Shown: in pieces, positions 32,961 through 41,317 of the stretch
How positions within the stretch are numbered: position 1 is the first letter of the stretch
How the letters are laid out: the number at the start of each line of letters is the position of its first letter
Source of the DNA: JAGVPT01 sp963717445
GTDB lineage: Bacteria > Bacteroidota > Ignavibacteria > UBA10030 > UBA8401
Assembly (NCBI GenBank): GCA_963717445.1
Contig: OY970334.1
Coordinates: 558,001 to 622,000 of the forward strand
Direction: 5' to 3'
Length of the DNA: 64,000 bases
The notes under the pieces: model-generated
The model's input: the letters and a program-made list of their open reading frames with translations, nothing else
Databases searched by the model: none
Told to the model about the DNA's origin: nothing
Program-made: the position numbers and the translations under genes

Positions 32961-33070
32961 TTCTGAAAAATTGTCTCTCGCCAAGCCGCGAAGGCGCAAA
33001 AACTCTGTTTTTAAATCATTTTGCCACTTTGCGCCTTTGCGTGAGCCATCCTTTTAAAATTATTCAGAAG
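32961..33070. repeat. Dispersed GC-rich repeat, copy A
   Basis: About 110 bp bounded by TTCTGAAAAATT and the inverse AATTATTCAGAA. The core carries CTCTCGCCAAGCCGCGAAGG and an opposing TTTGCGCCTTTGCGTGAGCC, so it folds on itself. Related copies lie at 35097-35186 and 51923-52040. It lies between the MITE and the acetyltransferase gene; together they fill the 425-base gap after dinB. Confidence 0.75.
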
Positions 33071-33096
33071 TCTCCTCCTATAAATCGAACCGATTC

Positions 33097-33648
33097 ATGA
33101 GGATTCCCTTCCCACATAATTTCCCTGCTGAACTGCGCCTAGTTGAAGAAGCCGATGCTGAAAAGCTCTTCGGTTTGATCGATCGAAACCGCCAGCACCT
33201 TCGCCGCTGGCTTCCGTGGATTGACAGCAACATGACTATCAACGACACTCTAGCATTCATTCGCCATTCTCAAGAACAGTATTCCGGCAAAAGGGGATTT
33301 CAAACGGCCATTTGGTCGAAGAATGAAATTGCCGGAATTATTGGCTATCATCCAATCGATTGGCAAAACAGAACCGTCATGATCGGTTACTGGCTCGGAG
33401 AAAAATTCCAAGGTAAAGGGATTATGACAGAAGCCTGTCGTCTCCTTGTCGGTTATGCCTTCGATGAATTCCATTTGAATCGTGTTGAGATCAGGTGTGC
33501 AACCGGTAATATTGGAAGCTGTGCGATCCCGCAGCGGCTAAAGTTTACTAAGGAAGGGGTCATCAAAGAAGGAGAATGGCTCTACGATCACTTTGTTGAC
33601 TTGGTGTTGTACAGAATGCTTGCCGATGAATGGAAAAATCTTCGGTGA
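33097..33648 (+). CDS. GNAT acetyltransferase, RimJ/RimL-like
   Basis: A 183-residue acetyl-CoA-dependent N-acetyltransferase. FPAELRLVEEADAEKLFGLI is the N-terminal strand. The acetyl-CoA loop is in YWLGEKFQGKGIMTEACRLL (Q/RxxGxG form QGKGI), and VEIRCATGNIGSCAIPQRLKF and EWLYDHFVDLVLYRML match RimJ/RimL-type enzymes that act on protein N termini or small amines. The substrate cannot be read. It stands alone between repeats and the purine island, with its own short upstream region and no clear promoter. Confidence 0.85.
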   Translation: MRIPFPHNFPAELRLVEEADAEKLFGLIDRNRQHLRRWLPWIDSNMTINDTLAFIRHSQEQYSGKRGFQTAIWSKNEIAGIIGYHPIDWQNRTVMIGYWLGEKFQGKGIMTEACRLLVGYAFDEFHLNRVEIRCATGNIGSCAIPQRLKFTKEGVIKEGEWLYDHFVDLVLYRMLADEWKNLR

Positions 33649-33669
33649 CGTGAAACCATGACAAACTCC

Positions 33670-33698
33670 TTGCTCACCGACTTTAATTCGCTTATATT
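33670..33698 (+). promoter_or_regulatory. Promoter of the 8-oxoguanine deaminase-like gene
   Basis: TTGCTC (33670-33675), 17 bases, TATATT (33693-33698). The start is predicted near 33705, so ATG 33726 and not the upstream TTG 33699 must be the start codon. Confidence 0.68.
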
Positions 33699-33725
33699 TT
33701 GCCCAGAACAATTCTTGCAGGTATC

Positions 33726-35087
33726 ATGCTGCTGAAAAACTGCTTTCATGTCGCTACGCTCGACGGACAATCGCTCACCGACGTTGACATTGTAATCAAG
33801 AACAACCGCATTGCAAAAATTGGGAAAAACCTCTTCGCAGAAACTATCGCGACCCCGGAACAGCAAGTGCTCGATTGTTCAAACTGTGTCGTTATCCCCG
33901 GACTCGTCAACACGCACCATCATTTTTATCAAACGCTGACCCGGAATCTTCCCGCTGCCCAAAATGCAAAACTCTTCGACTGGCTTGCTTATCTTTATGA
34001 GATTTGGAAGAACATCGACGAAGAGGCAGTCTATTATTCTTCATTGTTAGCCATCGGCGAATTGATGAAAACAGGATGTACGCTTTCGACCGACCATCAT
34101 TATCTTTATCCCGACAAATTCAGCGCCGACCTGACAGGAATACAATTTGAAGCCGCAGGAAAACTGGGAATGAGATTTTCTCCCTCGCGCGGTTCAATGT
34201 CTTTGAGCAAAAAAAATGGGGGCCTTCCGCCCGATTCCGTTGTCCAAAGTGAAAAGCAAATACTTGAAGACAGCGCGAGAGTGATCGAGAAGTATCACGA
34301 TCCCTCCGAAGATTCAATGAGAAAGATTGTTCTGGCACCATGCTCTCCTTTTTCAGTGACAAGAGAGAGTATGAAAGAAACCGCAAAACTGGCGCGGGAT
34401 CACCACGTTCGCCTCCATACTCATCTTGCCGAAACAAAAGACGAAGAGCAGTATTGTCAAGAGAAGTTCGGCAAGAATCCTCTGGCTTTAATGGGCGAGG
34501 TCGGCTTCATGGGGGAAGACGTCTTTTTTGCCCACGGAGTATTCTTTAATGACAATGAACTCAATCTTCTTGCAGAAACAAAAACGTCAATCGCTCACTG
34601 CCCTTCCTCGAATATGCGATTAGGGTCCGGCATTGCGAGAGTAAGAGAAATGATCGACCGCGGTATCAATGTTGGAATCGGTGTTGACGGTTCCGCGTCA
34701 AACGACACCTCCGACATGCTCGGTGAACTACGAAATGCCTTGCTGTTGCAACGAGTGAAGTACGGCGCGCCGGGACTGACGGCACGCGAAGCCTTTACAC
34801 TGGGAACGGAAAACGGGGCACACATACTCAATTTTTCAAAAGCCGGGAAAATTAAAGAAGGGTGGCTTGCAGACCTTGCCATTTTTAACATCAATAAATT
34901 GGAATACACCGGAAGCCTTTCCGACCCACTCGCAGCATTGTTGTTTGCCGGCATCAGTCATCAAACGGAGTACACCATTGTCAACGGCAAAATTGTTGTT
35001 GACCATGGGAATCTTGTGGGTGAGAACGAAGAGTCGATAATCAAAAAAGGAAATGCAATAGCAAAGAAGCTCCTTCAAAAATATTAG
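33726..35087 (+). CDS. 8-oxoguanine deaminase-like amidohydrolase
   Basis: A 453-residue metal-dependent hydrolase of the AtzA/TrzN/8-oxoguanine deaminase group. Metal ligands and catalytic residues follow the family order: His-x-His in LVNTHHHFYQTLTRNLP, STDHHYLYP, RGSMSLSKKNGGLPPDS (a segment shared with characterised 8-oxoguanine deaminases), His in RLHTHLAETKDEEQY, His in FAHGVFF and Asp in IGVDGSASNDTSDM. 8-Oxoguanine deaminase yields urate, which fits a purine catabolism island; guanine or aminotriazine substrates are alternatives. It is first in a plus-strand run with the FAD, Fe-S and Mo subunits of a hydroxylase. A repeat copy lies between it and the next gene. Confidence 0.85.
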   Translation: MLLKNCFHVATLDGQSLTDVDIVIKNNRIAKIGKNLFAETIATPEQQVLDCSNCVVIPGLVNTHHHFYQTLTRNLPAAQNAKLFDWLAYLYEIWKNIDEEAVYYSSLLAIGELMKTGCTLSTDHHYLYPDKFSADLTGIQFEAAGKLGMRFSPSRGSMSLSKKNGGLPPDSVVQSEKQILEDSARVIEKYHDPSEDSMRKIVLAPCSPFSVTRESMKETAKLARDHHVRLHTHLAETKDEEQYCQEKFGKNPLALMGEVGFMGEDVFFAHGVFFNDNELNLLAETKTSIAHCPSSNMRLGSGIARVREMIDRGINVGIGVDGSASNDTSDMLGELRNALLLQRVKYGAPGLTAREAFTLGTENGAHILNFSKAGKIKEGWLADLAIFNINKLEYTGSLSDPLAALLFAGISHQTEYTIVNGKIVVDHGNLVGENEESIIKKGNAIAKKLLQKY

Positions 35088-35096
35088 AAGTCAAAA

Positions 35097-35186
35097 TCGT
35101 CTCTCGCCAAGCCGCGAAGGCGCAAAGACTCTGTTTTTAAATCATTTTACCTTTGCGCGAGCTATACTTTTGGAATTATTCAGAAG
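35097..35186. repeat. Dispersed GC-rich repeat, copy B
   Basis: About 90 bp sharing CTCTCGCCAAGCCGCGAAGG, CTCTGTTTTTAAATCATTTT and TTATTCAGAAGTCTC with copy A. The left end is shorter and one internal segment is lost. It fills most of the gap before the FAD-subunit gene. Confidence 0.75.
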
Positions 35187-35228
35187 TCTCAAATCATTTC
35201 ACGAAGTTATTTTCTAGAAATTCATTAT

Positions 35229-36056
35229 ATGTTACCGAATACGATTCAATGGTACTTCCCTACGACGCTAAGAGACGCCACAAGGCTCATTAAAAAAAAC
35301 GGTATTATCCTTCATGGAGGCGGTACAAAAATTCTTGAACCGGAGCCACGCGGCAGTATTAAAGGGCTCGTCGATATCGGTGGCTTGGGTTTGAATTACA
35401 TTAGGGCTGTCGGCAAGTCTATTCACATCGGTTCCGGCGCTACCTTCGCCGATGTTACGCAATTCTGCCGGGAAACAAACAGGTTAATGATGCTGGGCAA
35501 CTCACTCGTTTCTGCCGCCTCAACGCCGCTGAGAAACAGAATTACGATCGGCGGATCGCTGAAAGATTTTCCAATGTGGAGCAGCTTATATGCGCCGTTG
35601 TTGGCCCTCAATGCAACAATCGAGATCGTTGGAGAACGCACCGGAGTCTTCTCCCTCGAACAGTACGCAGGTTCAACTCTGACAAAGTCGAAGCATCTCA
35701 TTAAAGAAGTCCGCGTGACTGAAAAGAAACATCTCCATTGCGGAGCAAAGGCGTTTCACGTCGTCCGATTTGAATATCCAATTTTCAACATTGCTGCCGC
35801 TTTGATCATGAGGGGAAACGTAGTCTGGAATGCGCGATTCTTTATTACCGGCGTGAAGAAAAAATTTCTGAGATTGGGATCAGCAGAAAATGCCATTCGC
35901 GGCAAGTCGTTGACGGATGAAACAATTGATAAAGCTGCCAGCCAAATCTCTCTGACTTTTGCTCCCGACTACAAATTTAGTTCCGGGTACAAGGAAAAAG
36001 TGGCGAGAGTCTATTTCAAAGACCTTTTGTGCGAAATTCAGCAAGGCATCGTATGA
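35229..36056 (+). CDS. FAD-binding subunit of a molybdenum hydroxylase (XdhB/CoxM/YgfM type)
   Basis: A 275-residue medium subunit that carries electrons from the Fe-S subunit to FAD. The FAD_binding_5 domain is visible: ILHGGGTKILEPEPRG, LVDIGGLGLNYI, IHIGSGATFADV and RNRITIGGSLKDFPMWSSL (the usual TIGGNL/A pattern reads TIGGSL), then a CO-dehydrogenase flavoprotein C-terminal domain. The stop overlaps the start of the Fe-S gene (ATGA). Together with the next two genes it makes a complete three-subunit enzyme. E. coli YgfM near XdhD is the closest genomic parallel by context, which is inference. Confidence 0.85.
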   Translation: MLPNTIQWYFPTTLRDATRLIKKNGIILHGGGTKILEPEPRGSIKGLVDIGGLGLNYIRAVGKSIHIGSGATFADVTQFCRETNRLMMLGNSLVSAASTPLRNRITIGGSLKDFPMWSSLYAPLLALNATIEIVGERTGVFSLEQYAGSTLTKSKHLIKEVRVTEKKHLHCGAKAFHVVRFEYPIFNIAAALIMRGNVVWNARFFITGVKKKFLRLGSAENAIRGKSLTDETIDKAASQISLTFAPDYKFSSGYKEKVARVYFKDLLCEIQQGIV

Positions 36057-36541
36057 AAATTCCATTTACTATTAACTCGGTTGTTTATGAGCTCGAGTTG
36101 CAGCCCCATGAAACGCTTCTCACCGTTTTGCGAAATCACGGCTTTACCGAGGTAAAATCGGGATGTGAGGAAGGCGAATGCGGCGCATGCCTCGTTTTAC
36201 TGGACGAAAAACCGGTAAACGCTTGTCAAGTATTGGCGATGAGTGTTCGCAATAAAAAAGTGAGAACGGTAAAGGGGATAGGAACACTCTATGCTCCCCA
36301 TGTCATTCAAAAGGCATTTGCACAACGAGGTGCAGACCAATGCGGCTTCTGTTCCCCCGGCATGGTGATTGCGACGTTCAGCCTTCTCCGGGATCATCCG
36401 AATCCGACACGCGAACAGATTGCCGAAGCACTTGACGGAAATCTTTGCCGGTGCACTGGCTATGTAAAAATCATTGAAGCTGTTGAACATGCCGCGTCAG
36501 AATTGCGAACTGCAAAATCTCAACGGGATCGTCATGTTTAA
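36053..36541 (+). CDS. [2Fe-2S] subunit of a molybdenum hydroxylase
   Basis: A 162-residue small subunit with two 2Fe-2S clusters. The N-terminal plant-ferredoxin-like cluster uses Cys38, 43, 46 and 58 (KSGCEEGECGACLVLL). The C-terminal four-helix cluster uses Cys97, 100, 132 and 134 (QCGFCSPGMV, GNLCRCTGY). ATG 36053 overlaps the FAD subunit stop; an open frame from 36029 is not used. The end overlaps the start of the Mo subunit gene by eight bases, so the three subunits are translationally coupled. Confidence 0.93.
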   Translation: MKIPFTINSVVYELELQPHETLLTVLRNHGFTEVKSGCEEGECGACLVLLDEKPVNACQVLAMSVRNKKVRTVKGIGTLYAPHVIQKAFAQRGADQCGFCSPGMVIATFSLLRDHPNPTREQIAEALDGNLCRCTGYVKIIEAVEHAASELRTAKSQRDRHV

Positions 36542-38870
36542 ATATGTGAACAAATCGGTCGAAAAGATTGACGGCCTGGCGCTTGTGACTGGCGAAGAAC
36601 GCTACACAAATGATTTTTCATTTAAAAACATGTTGCACGTTTCGGTGCTTCATTCTCCTTTTCCTTACGCCTGCATTGAAGACATAGATGATTCCGATGC
36701 ACGAGCGATGAAAGGTGTTGTAGAAGTGTTGTCATACAAAAATGTGAGCCGGATTTTATATACAACCGCCGGACAGGGATTTCCCGAGCCTTCGCCGTAT
36801 GACACCGTCTTATTTGATGATGTGGTGAGATTCGTCGGTGACAATGTCTGCGCAGTAGCCGCTGAGTCGAAAGAAACGGCGGACGCCGCACTGCGGAAGC
36901 TCAAGGTAAAGTACAGGCAACTCAAGCCGGTGTTGGATTTCGAAAAAGCTGAAGGTTCGCCTACAATCGTTCATGAGCATGATGGGGCTTTTCCGAAGAT
37001 TCCGGTTTATTATGATGCTTCGAAGAACATTGCAGCAAAAGTCGAAGCTGAAGTCGGCAACTTTGACGAGGCGTACAGCAAATCGTCAAAAAAATTTGAG
37101 AACGAGTTCTATGTTCCGTATGCTTCACACTGCGCGATGGAACCGCATGCGGCCGTTTCCTATCTCGACTATCGCGGCAGACTTGTCATCATAAGCAGCA
37201 CGCAGGTACCATTCCATGTGAGGAGGATTGTTTCCGCTGTCGCCGAAATTCCAATTTCTAAGATTCGCGTCATCAAGCCGAGAATCGGCGGAGGGTTTGG
37301 CGGAAAGCAGGAAGTTCTCCTTGAGCCAATCGTTGCTTTGATGACCTGGCGGACCAAGCGCCCTGCCAAGCTTGCTTATACGAGAAAAGAAGTTTTTACT
37401 TCCACGCGAACGAGGCACCAATACAAAACGACATTCCGGGTCGGTTATGAAAGCGACGGAACGATCAATGCACTTCATCTCGATGCGTTGGAAAATTCCG
37501 GCGCCTACGGCTCCCACGCTCTCACTGTGTTGGCAAATGCCGGCTCGAAAACTCTTCCCCTGCTAAACAAGATTCAAAATCTGAAATTTACCGGCAAAGG
37601 AGTCTACACAAACTTACCGGTCGGAGGAGCCTATCGAGGTTACGGTGCAACAGAAGCATACTTCGGATACGGGCAAATTGTCGATGAGGTGTGTGAGGAA
37701 ACCGGAAACGACATCGTTGAATACTATAAAAAATGGGCGATCAAAGCCGGCGAAACCTCGCCAATTTTCAAAGCGCTCGGGGAAGGCAAAGAAGGCGTGG
37801 CGATGACTGTCACATCAACGTCGCTCCATGAGTGTCTTGATGCCGGCGCAACGCTTTCCGAATGGTACCGAAAAAAGAAATTATACACGGGAGACTTCAA
37901 TAAAGAGAAGAGAATCAAAAAAGGAATCGGGATGGCAGCGCTGATGCAAGGCTCGGCCATTCCGGAAGTCGATATGGCTTCCGCCTATATGAAAATGAAC
38001 GATGACGGCTCGTTCAATCTTCTCGTCGGCGCAACCGATTTAGGAACCGGTTCGGACACTGTGCTCGCCCAAATTGCCGCTGAAGTCCTTGACACACCGG
38101 TGGAGAAAATCATTGTCACCTCTTCAGACACCGACCACACACCGTTTGACACCGGTGCCTATGCCTCCTCAACGACATACCTTTCCGGGCAAGCAGTAAA
38201 AAAATGCGCCGGCAGCATCAAAGAACAAATTCTCAAAGTCGGGGCGGACTTGTTGAGCCTCCCGATTGCAGATGTCGAAATTGACAACGGCTGCGTTGTT
38301 GCGTCGCAATCGAGCATCCAGGAGGATCATGGAAAGGTGACGTTTGCGGAAATTTGTCAAAGCAGTTTGTACCAAAAAAACCAATTCCAGATTCAGGCAA
38401 CAGCCTCTCACGTTTCCCCGAAGTCCCCTCCCCCGTTTGCAGCACATTTTGTTGAAATTGAAGTAGATGCTTTTACGGGTATCATCAGAATCCTAAACTA
38501 TGTAGCAACGGTCGACTGCGGGACACCGATAAATCCGACATTAGCAGAAGGACAGGCTGAGGGGGCAATCGTCAACGGGATCGCATACGCGCTGTTCGAA
38601 AATTATTATTTCTCACAGCAAGGGATTCTGCTCAACGATACGTTTGGAAAATATGGAATGCTCACCGCACACGACATTCCCCCAATCACGGTAAAGCTGA
38701 TTAATTCATACGAAGAATCCGGGCCGTTCGGCGCAAAATCTGTTGCCGAAATAAACATTAACGGCGCATTGCCCGCAATCGCAAACGCTTTTTACAATGC
38801 GACGGGAAAAAGATTGTTTCGCGCACCGTTTACGCCGGAGTACGTTCTCTCTGTACTCCATGAAGGTTGA
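36534..38870 (+). CDS. Molybdopterin-binding subunit of a purine/aldehyde hydroxylase
   Basis: A 778-residue large subunit of the xanthine oxidase family. The Mo-cofactor segments are RIGGGFGGKQEVLLEPIVAL, the GGAYRGYGATEAYFGYGQ loop (where xanthine dehydrogenase has FRGFGGPQ), LGTGSDTVLAQIAAE and AYASSTTYLSGQAV. The catalytic glutamate is in GPFGAKSVAEI. It differs from a canonical xanthine dehydrogenase at the substrate-positioning loop, so it may hydroxylate another purine or heterocycle (XdhD-like). It is not fused to the other domains. It converges on the MoaD-like gene with three bases between the stop codons. Confidence 0.88.
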   Translation: MFKYVNKSVEKIDGLALVTGEERYTNDFSFKNMLHVSVLHSPFPYACIEDIDDSDARAMKGVVEVLSYKNVSRILYTTAGQGFPEPSPYDTVLFDDVVRFVGDNVCAVAAESKETADAALRKLKVKYRQLKPVLDFEKAEGSPTIVHEHDGAFPKIPVYYDASKNIAAKVEAEVGNFDEAYSKSSKKFENEFYVPYASHCAMEPHAAVSYLDYRGRLVIISSTQVPFHVRRIVSAVAEIPISKIRVIKPRIGGGFGGKQEVLLEPIVALMTWRTKRPAKLAYTRKEVFTSTRTRHQYKTTFRVGYESDGTINALHLDALENSGAYGSHALTVLANAGSKTLPLLNKIQNLKFTGKGVYTNLPVGGAYRGYGATEAYFGYGQIVDEVCEETGNDIVEYYKKWAIKAGETSPIFKALGEGKEGVAMTVTSTSLHECLDAGATLSEWYRKKKLYTGDFNKEKRIKKGIGMAALMQGSAIPEVDMASAYMKMNDDGSFNLLVGATDLGTGSDTVLAQIAAEVLDTPVEKIIVTSSDTDHTPFDTGAYASSTTYLSGQAVKKCAGSIKEQILKVGADLLSLPIADVEIDNGCVVASQSSIQEDHGKVTFAEICQSSLYQKNQFQIQATASHVSPKSPPPFAAHFVEIEVDAFTGIIRILNYVATVDCGTPINPTLAEGQAEGAIVNGIAYALFENYYFSQQGILLNDTFGKYGMLTAHDIPPITVKLINSYEESGPFGAKSVAEININGALPAIANAFYNATGKRLFRAPFTPEYVLSVLHEG

Positions 38871-38873
38871 CAA

Positions 38874-39125
38874 TTATCCGCCGCCGATAGGGAGGAGAAG
38901 TGTTACTTTATCGTTTTCATGCAGAGATGTGAAGCGGCTCTTTTCTTCGCCGTTGATGAAGGCAGTTACAAATTTTTGGTGATCTCGCGCTACATGTAAC
39001 CGTTGCAGAAGGTCTTCAACCGTCGCCCCTTTATTAACTTCAATATATCCGTTCTTACCCAATCCTTCGATATGGAGAAGCCCTGTACATTCAACCTCAA
39101 CTTTAAATTGTGAAGACCTTTCCAT
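38874..39125 (-). CDS. MoaD/ThiS-like ubiquitin-fold protein with GGG tail
   Basis: An 83-residue beta-grasp protein. The features are a central IEVNKGATVEDLLQRL, FINGEEKSRFTSLHENDKVTLL-type strands and a C-terminal LLLPIGGG. MoaD, ThiS and CysO end in Gly-Gly, which is adenylated and converted to a thiocarboxylate that donates sulfur. It is the last gene of the minus-strand run ygeY to here, 30 bases after a fold-type II PLP enzyme gene. Two roles are possible: a molybdopterin synthase small subunit serving the three molybdoenzymes, or a dedicated sulfur carrier for the PLP enzyme, like CysO with CysM. No E1-like activating enzyme or MoaE is in the window. Confidence 0.85.
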   Translation of the reverse strand: MERSSQFKVEVECTGLLHIEGLGKNGYIEVNKGATVEDLLQRLHVARDHQKFVTAFINGEEKSRFTSLHENDKVTLLLPIGGG

Positions 39126-39155
39126 TGATGGCTTTCTTTAGTGTAAGGTCGTTCC

Positions 39156-40622
39156 CTACTCTGACGCAACATCCCCGTTGAACTTTTCGATCAGCACGTC
39201 AATCCGTGACGTCAATTCCTGAATGGAGGTCCAGTATCCCGGGTCATACCACTGAGCATTCAATTCCTGAAGATCTTTTTTCTGTTGTTCAATCCATGTG
39301 AAGTATTTGAGATTGTGGATACGTTTGCGGTCGTGGTAATTCAACTCAAGCATGGTTGACGTGTCGGCATGGAGACATGATGCATGGAACGCTCGAACGG
39401 CATCGCTTTCAGTGTAGTTTCCGTGCTGCTCTCTCAACTCTTCAAGACGCGACCCATAGAGTTGCATCGAATCGGTCAGAACCGTCGCAATAATATCGTT
39501 TTCAGTGAGCTCGAAATATTTCGACAATTTAATTGCTCCAAGTACGTTCGCAACTCCGGAAATGCCGATAAGATCAAGCATCGAAACAATTTTACTCTCA
39601 ACTCCCTGCTGCACCAGGTACTCCTTCCCTTTCTCTTCATTAAAAAGACGAATGAGTTCAATGCAATCATCATCGTCCACATCGATAACCAGGTCGGTGT
39701 TCTTCACATTGTGGATCCACGGCACATGCTTGTCCCCAATGCCTTCAATTCTATGGCTGCCGAAACCATTTTCCAGAAGGGTTGGGCATTGGAGCGCTTC
39801 CACTGCGGCAATCTTGAGAGAGGGATACTTCTGCTTGAGATAGTCACCGGCGGCAATCGTACCGGCAGAACCGGTCGATGAAACAAACCCCGCGAAGTTT
39901 AATTTCGATTGTATGCTTCGCATGTCTTCAAACACTTCAGCGACTGCACCGGCAGTAACTTCGTAGTGCCATAAATAATTCCCGAACTCTTCAAATTGAT
40001 TGAAAATTACGGCGTCCTTCCGTTGAGCTTTCAGTTCCCAGCATTTGTCAAAAATTTCTTTCACGTTACTTTCAGAGCCCGGTGTGGCAATAACTTCGCC
40101 GGCTAATTTGCTTAGCCATTCAAACCTCTCTTTGCTCATTCCTTCCGGAAGAATAGCAATCGAATCGCAGCCGAACAACGCAGAATTAAACGCTCCACCC
40201 CGGCAAAAATTCCCGGTCGATGGCCAGACTGCTTTCTGCCATGTCGAATCGAAATTTCCCGTAACGACTGCCGGCGCAAGGCATCCAAACGTCGCCCCGA
40301 CTTTATGAGCACCGGTCGGGAACCACTTGCCGACTAACGCAATGATTCTTGCACGAACGCCCGTCAACACGTGTGGTAACTCAATATAATTTACCCCGCC
40401 ATACTCACCCCCTATTTCTTTCGGATCGTTCTTCCATGTGATTCTGAAAAGATTGAGCGGATTAACATCCCATAACCCAACTTTCTTCAACTGCTCCCGC
40501 GTCTTTGAAAAAATGCTTTTGGGGTTTTTCATCTGAGCGAATGTCGGAATGAAAATGCTCTTTTCTTTACAGCGGCTAATATTATTTTTACGTGCCCTCT
40601 CGTTGATAGTCAAATTAATCAT
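39156..40622 (-). CDS. Fold-type II PLP-dependent enzyme, cysteine synthase-like, in the purine island
   Basis: A 488-residue protein of the tryptophan-synthase-beta superfamily. The PLP lysine is in FPTGAHKVGATFGCLAP, the substrate loop in WPSTGNFCRGGAFNSALFG, and the phosphate loop in SSTGSAGTIAAGDYLKQ. It has extra sequence at both ends compared with cysteine synthase (about 100 N-terminal and 90 C-terminal residues). Similar genes are usually named only 'PLP-dependent protein'. It occupies the place where YgeX (2,3-diaminopropionate ammonia-lyase) is found in E. coli-type purine loci, but the active-site segments do not look like YgeX. An ammonia-lyase or beta-replacement role is inference. 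AAGGAT precedes ATG 40622. Confidence 0.75.
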   Translation of the reverse strand: MINLTINERARKNNISRCKEKSIFIPTFAQMKNPKSIFSKTREQLKKVGLWDVNPLNLFRITWKNDPKEIGGEYGGVNYIELPHVLTGVRARIIALVGKWFPTGAHKVGATFGCLAPAVVTGNFDSTWQKAVWPSTGNFCRGGAFNSALFGCDSIAILPEGMSKERFEWLSKLAGEVIATPGSESNVKEIFDKCWELKAQRKDAVIFNQFEEFGNYLWHYEVTAGAVAEVFEDMRSIQSKLNFAGFVSSTGSAGTIAAGDYLKQKYPSLKIAAVEALQCPTLLENGFGSHRIEGIGDKHVPWIHNVKNTDLVIDVDDDDCIELIRLFNEEKGKEYLVQQGVESKIVSMLDLIGISGVANVLGAIKLSKYFELTENDIIATVLTDSMQLYGSRLEELREQHGNYTESDAVRAFHASCLHADTSTMLELNYHDRKRIHNLKYFTWIEQQKKDLQELNAQWYDPGYWTSIQELTSRIDVLIEKFNGDVASE

Positions 40623-40660
40623 TCACGTTATCCTTTTCCTTATGTACGATTGAATTCCAA

Positions 40661-41317
40661 CTACGAGTTATATTTTGCCAAATCGGATTCATCGTCAATA
40701 TCAATGCAAATCCCCCGGTCTTCAACAACGCAGACCTCGGAAGGATATTTCCGCAATACATTCCTCAGAATTGAATCGGCTTGTTCTTGAAGGATCGCAG
40801 GTATCGCTTGTCGACGGATGAGAATCGGATGCCCCTTTTTAAAACGTTTCTCTTTTGTTTTTTCACCCGATTCGACGAAAACTGCCGGCACAAAAACATC
40901 GGCATTGTGTTTTGTTCCAAAAGTGTGCGTGAGTATCCTATACGTATTTGCACGAACAAATGGCATATCGCCGGGAATGACGAAAATTCCATCAATGGAA
41001 GAATGCACCTGCGATATCCCGACTTTCACCGAAGAAAACATTCCAGCAGCGATGTCGACATTTTCAGTGAACATGATCTTGCGTTTTTCCGATTCACTCA
41101 AGTTCTCATCATCTCGAATCAATACTCTCAACTTTTCAAACTGATATCCGCCGACAACAACGATGTGTTCGCATACGTGTGCTGCAGACGCGATGACACG
41201 AATGATTAGCGGAATCTTATTCAGCAAAATTCCCGGCTTCCAAAGCTTCATTCGAGACGAATATCCTGCGGCAAGGACCACTGCAGCGAACGATGATTGT
41301 CGTGCAGTCGGGTTCAA
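40661..41317 (-). CDS. Molybdenum cofactor cytidylyltransferase (MocA/YgfJ-like)
   Basis: A 218-residue NTP-transferase-fold protein. VVLAAGYSSRMKLWKPGILL is the nucleotide-binding loop (consensus LAAGxSxRMGxxK), VVVGGY and GIFVIPGDMPFVRANTYR hold the metal-binding Asp, and KGHPILIRRQAIPAIL matches MocA, which makes the cytosine dinucleotide form of Mo cofactor used by many hydroxylases. The loop has an unusual Lys-Leu-Trp insertion. It starts at TTG 41317, overlapping the preceding stop (TTGA). Its presence suggests that at least one hydroxylase here uses MCD. E. coli carries mocA (ygfJ) in the equivalent locus. Confidence 0.82.
   Translation of the reverse strand: MNPTARQSSFAAVVLAAGYSSRMKLWKPGILLNKIPLIIRVIASAAHVCEHIVVVGGYQFEKLRVLIRDDENLSESEKRKIMFTENVDIAAGMFSSVKVGISQVHSSIDGIFVIPGDMPFVRANTYRILTHTFGTKHNADVFVPAVFVESGEKTKEKRFKKGHPILIRRQAIPAILQEQADSILRNVLRKYPSEVCVVEDRGICIDIDDESDLAKYNS

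Noticed and set aside
33699..33725. Upstream TTG start for the 8-oxoguanine deaminase-like gene
   Set aside because: It follows the -10 hexamer immediately and would lie at or before the predicted transcription start.
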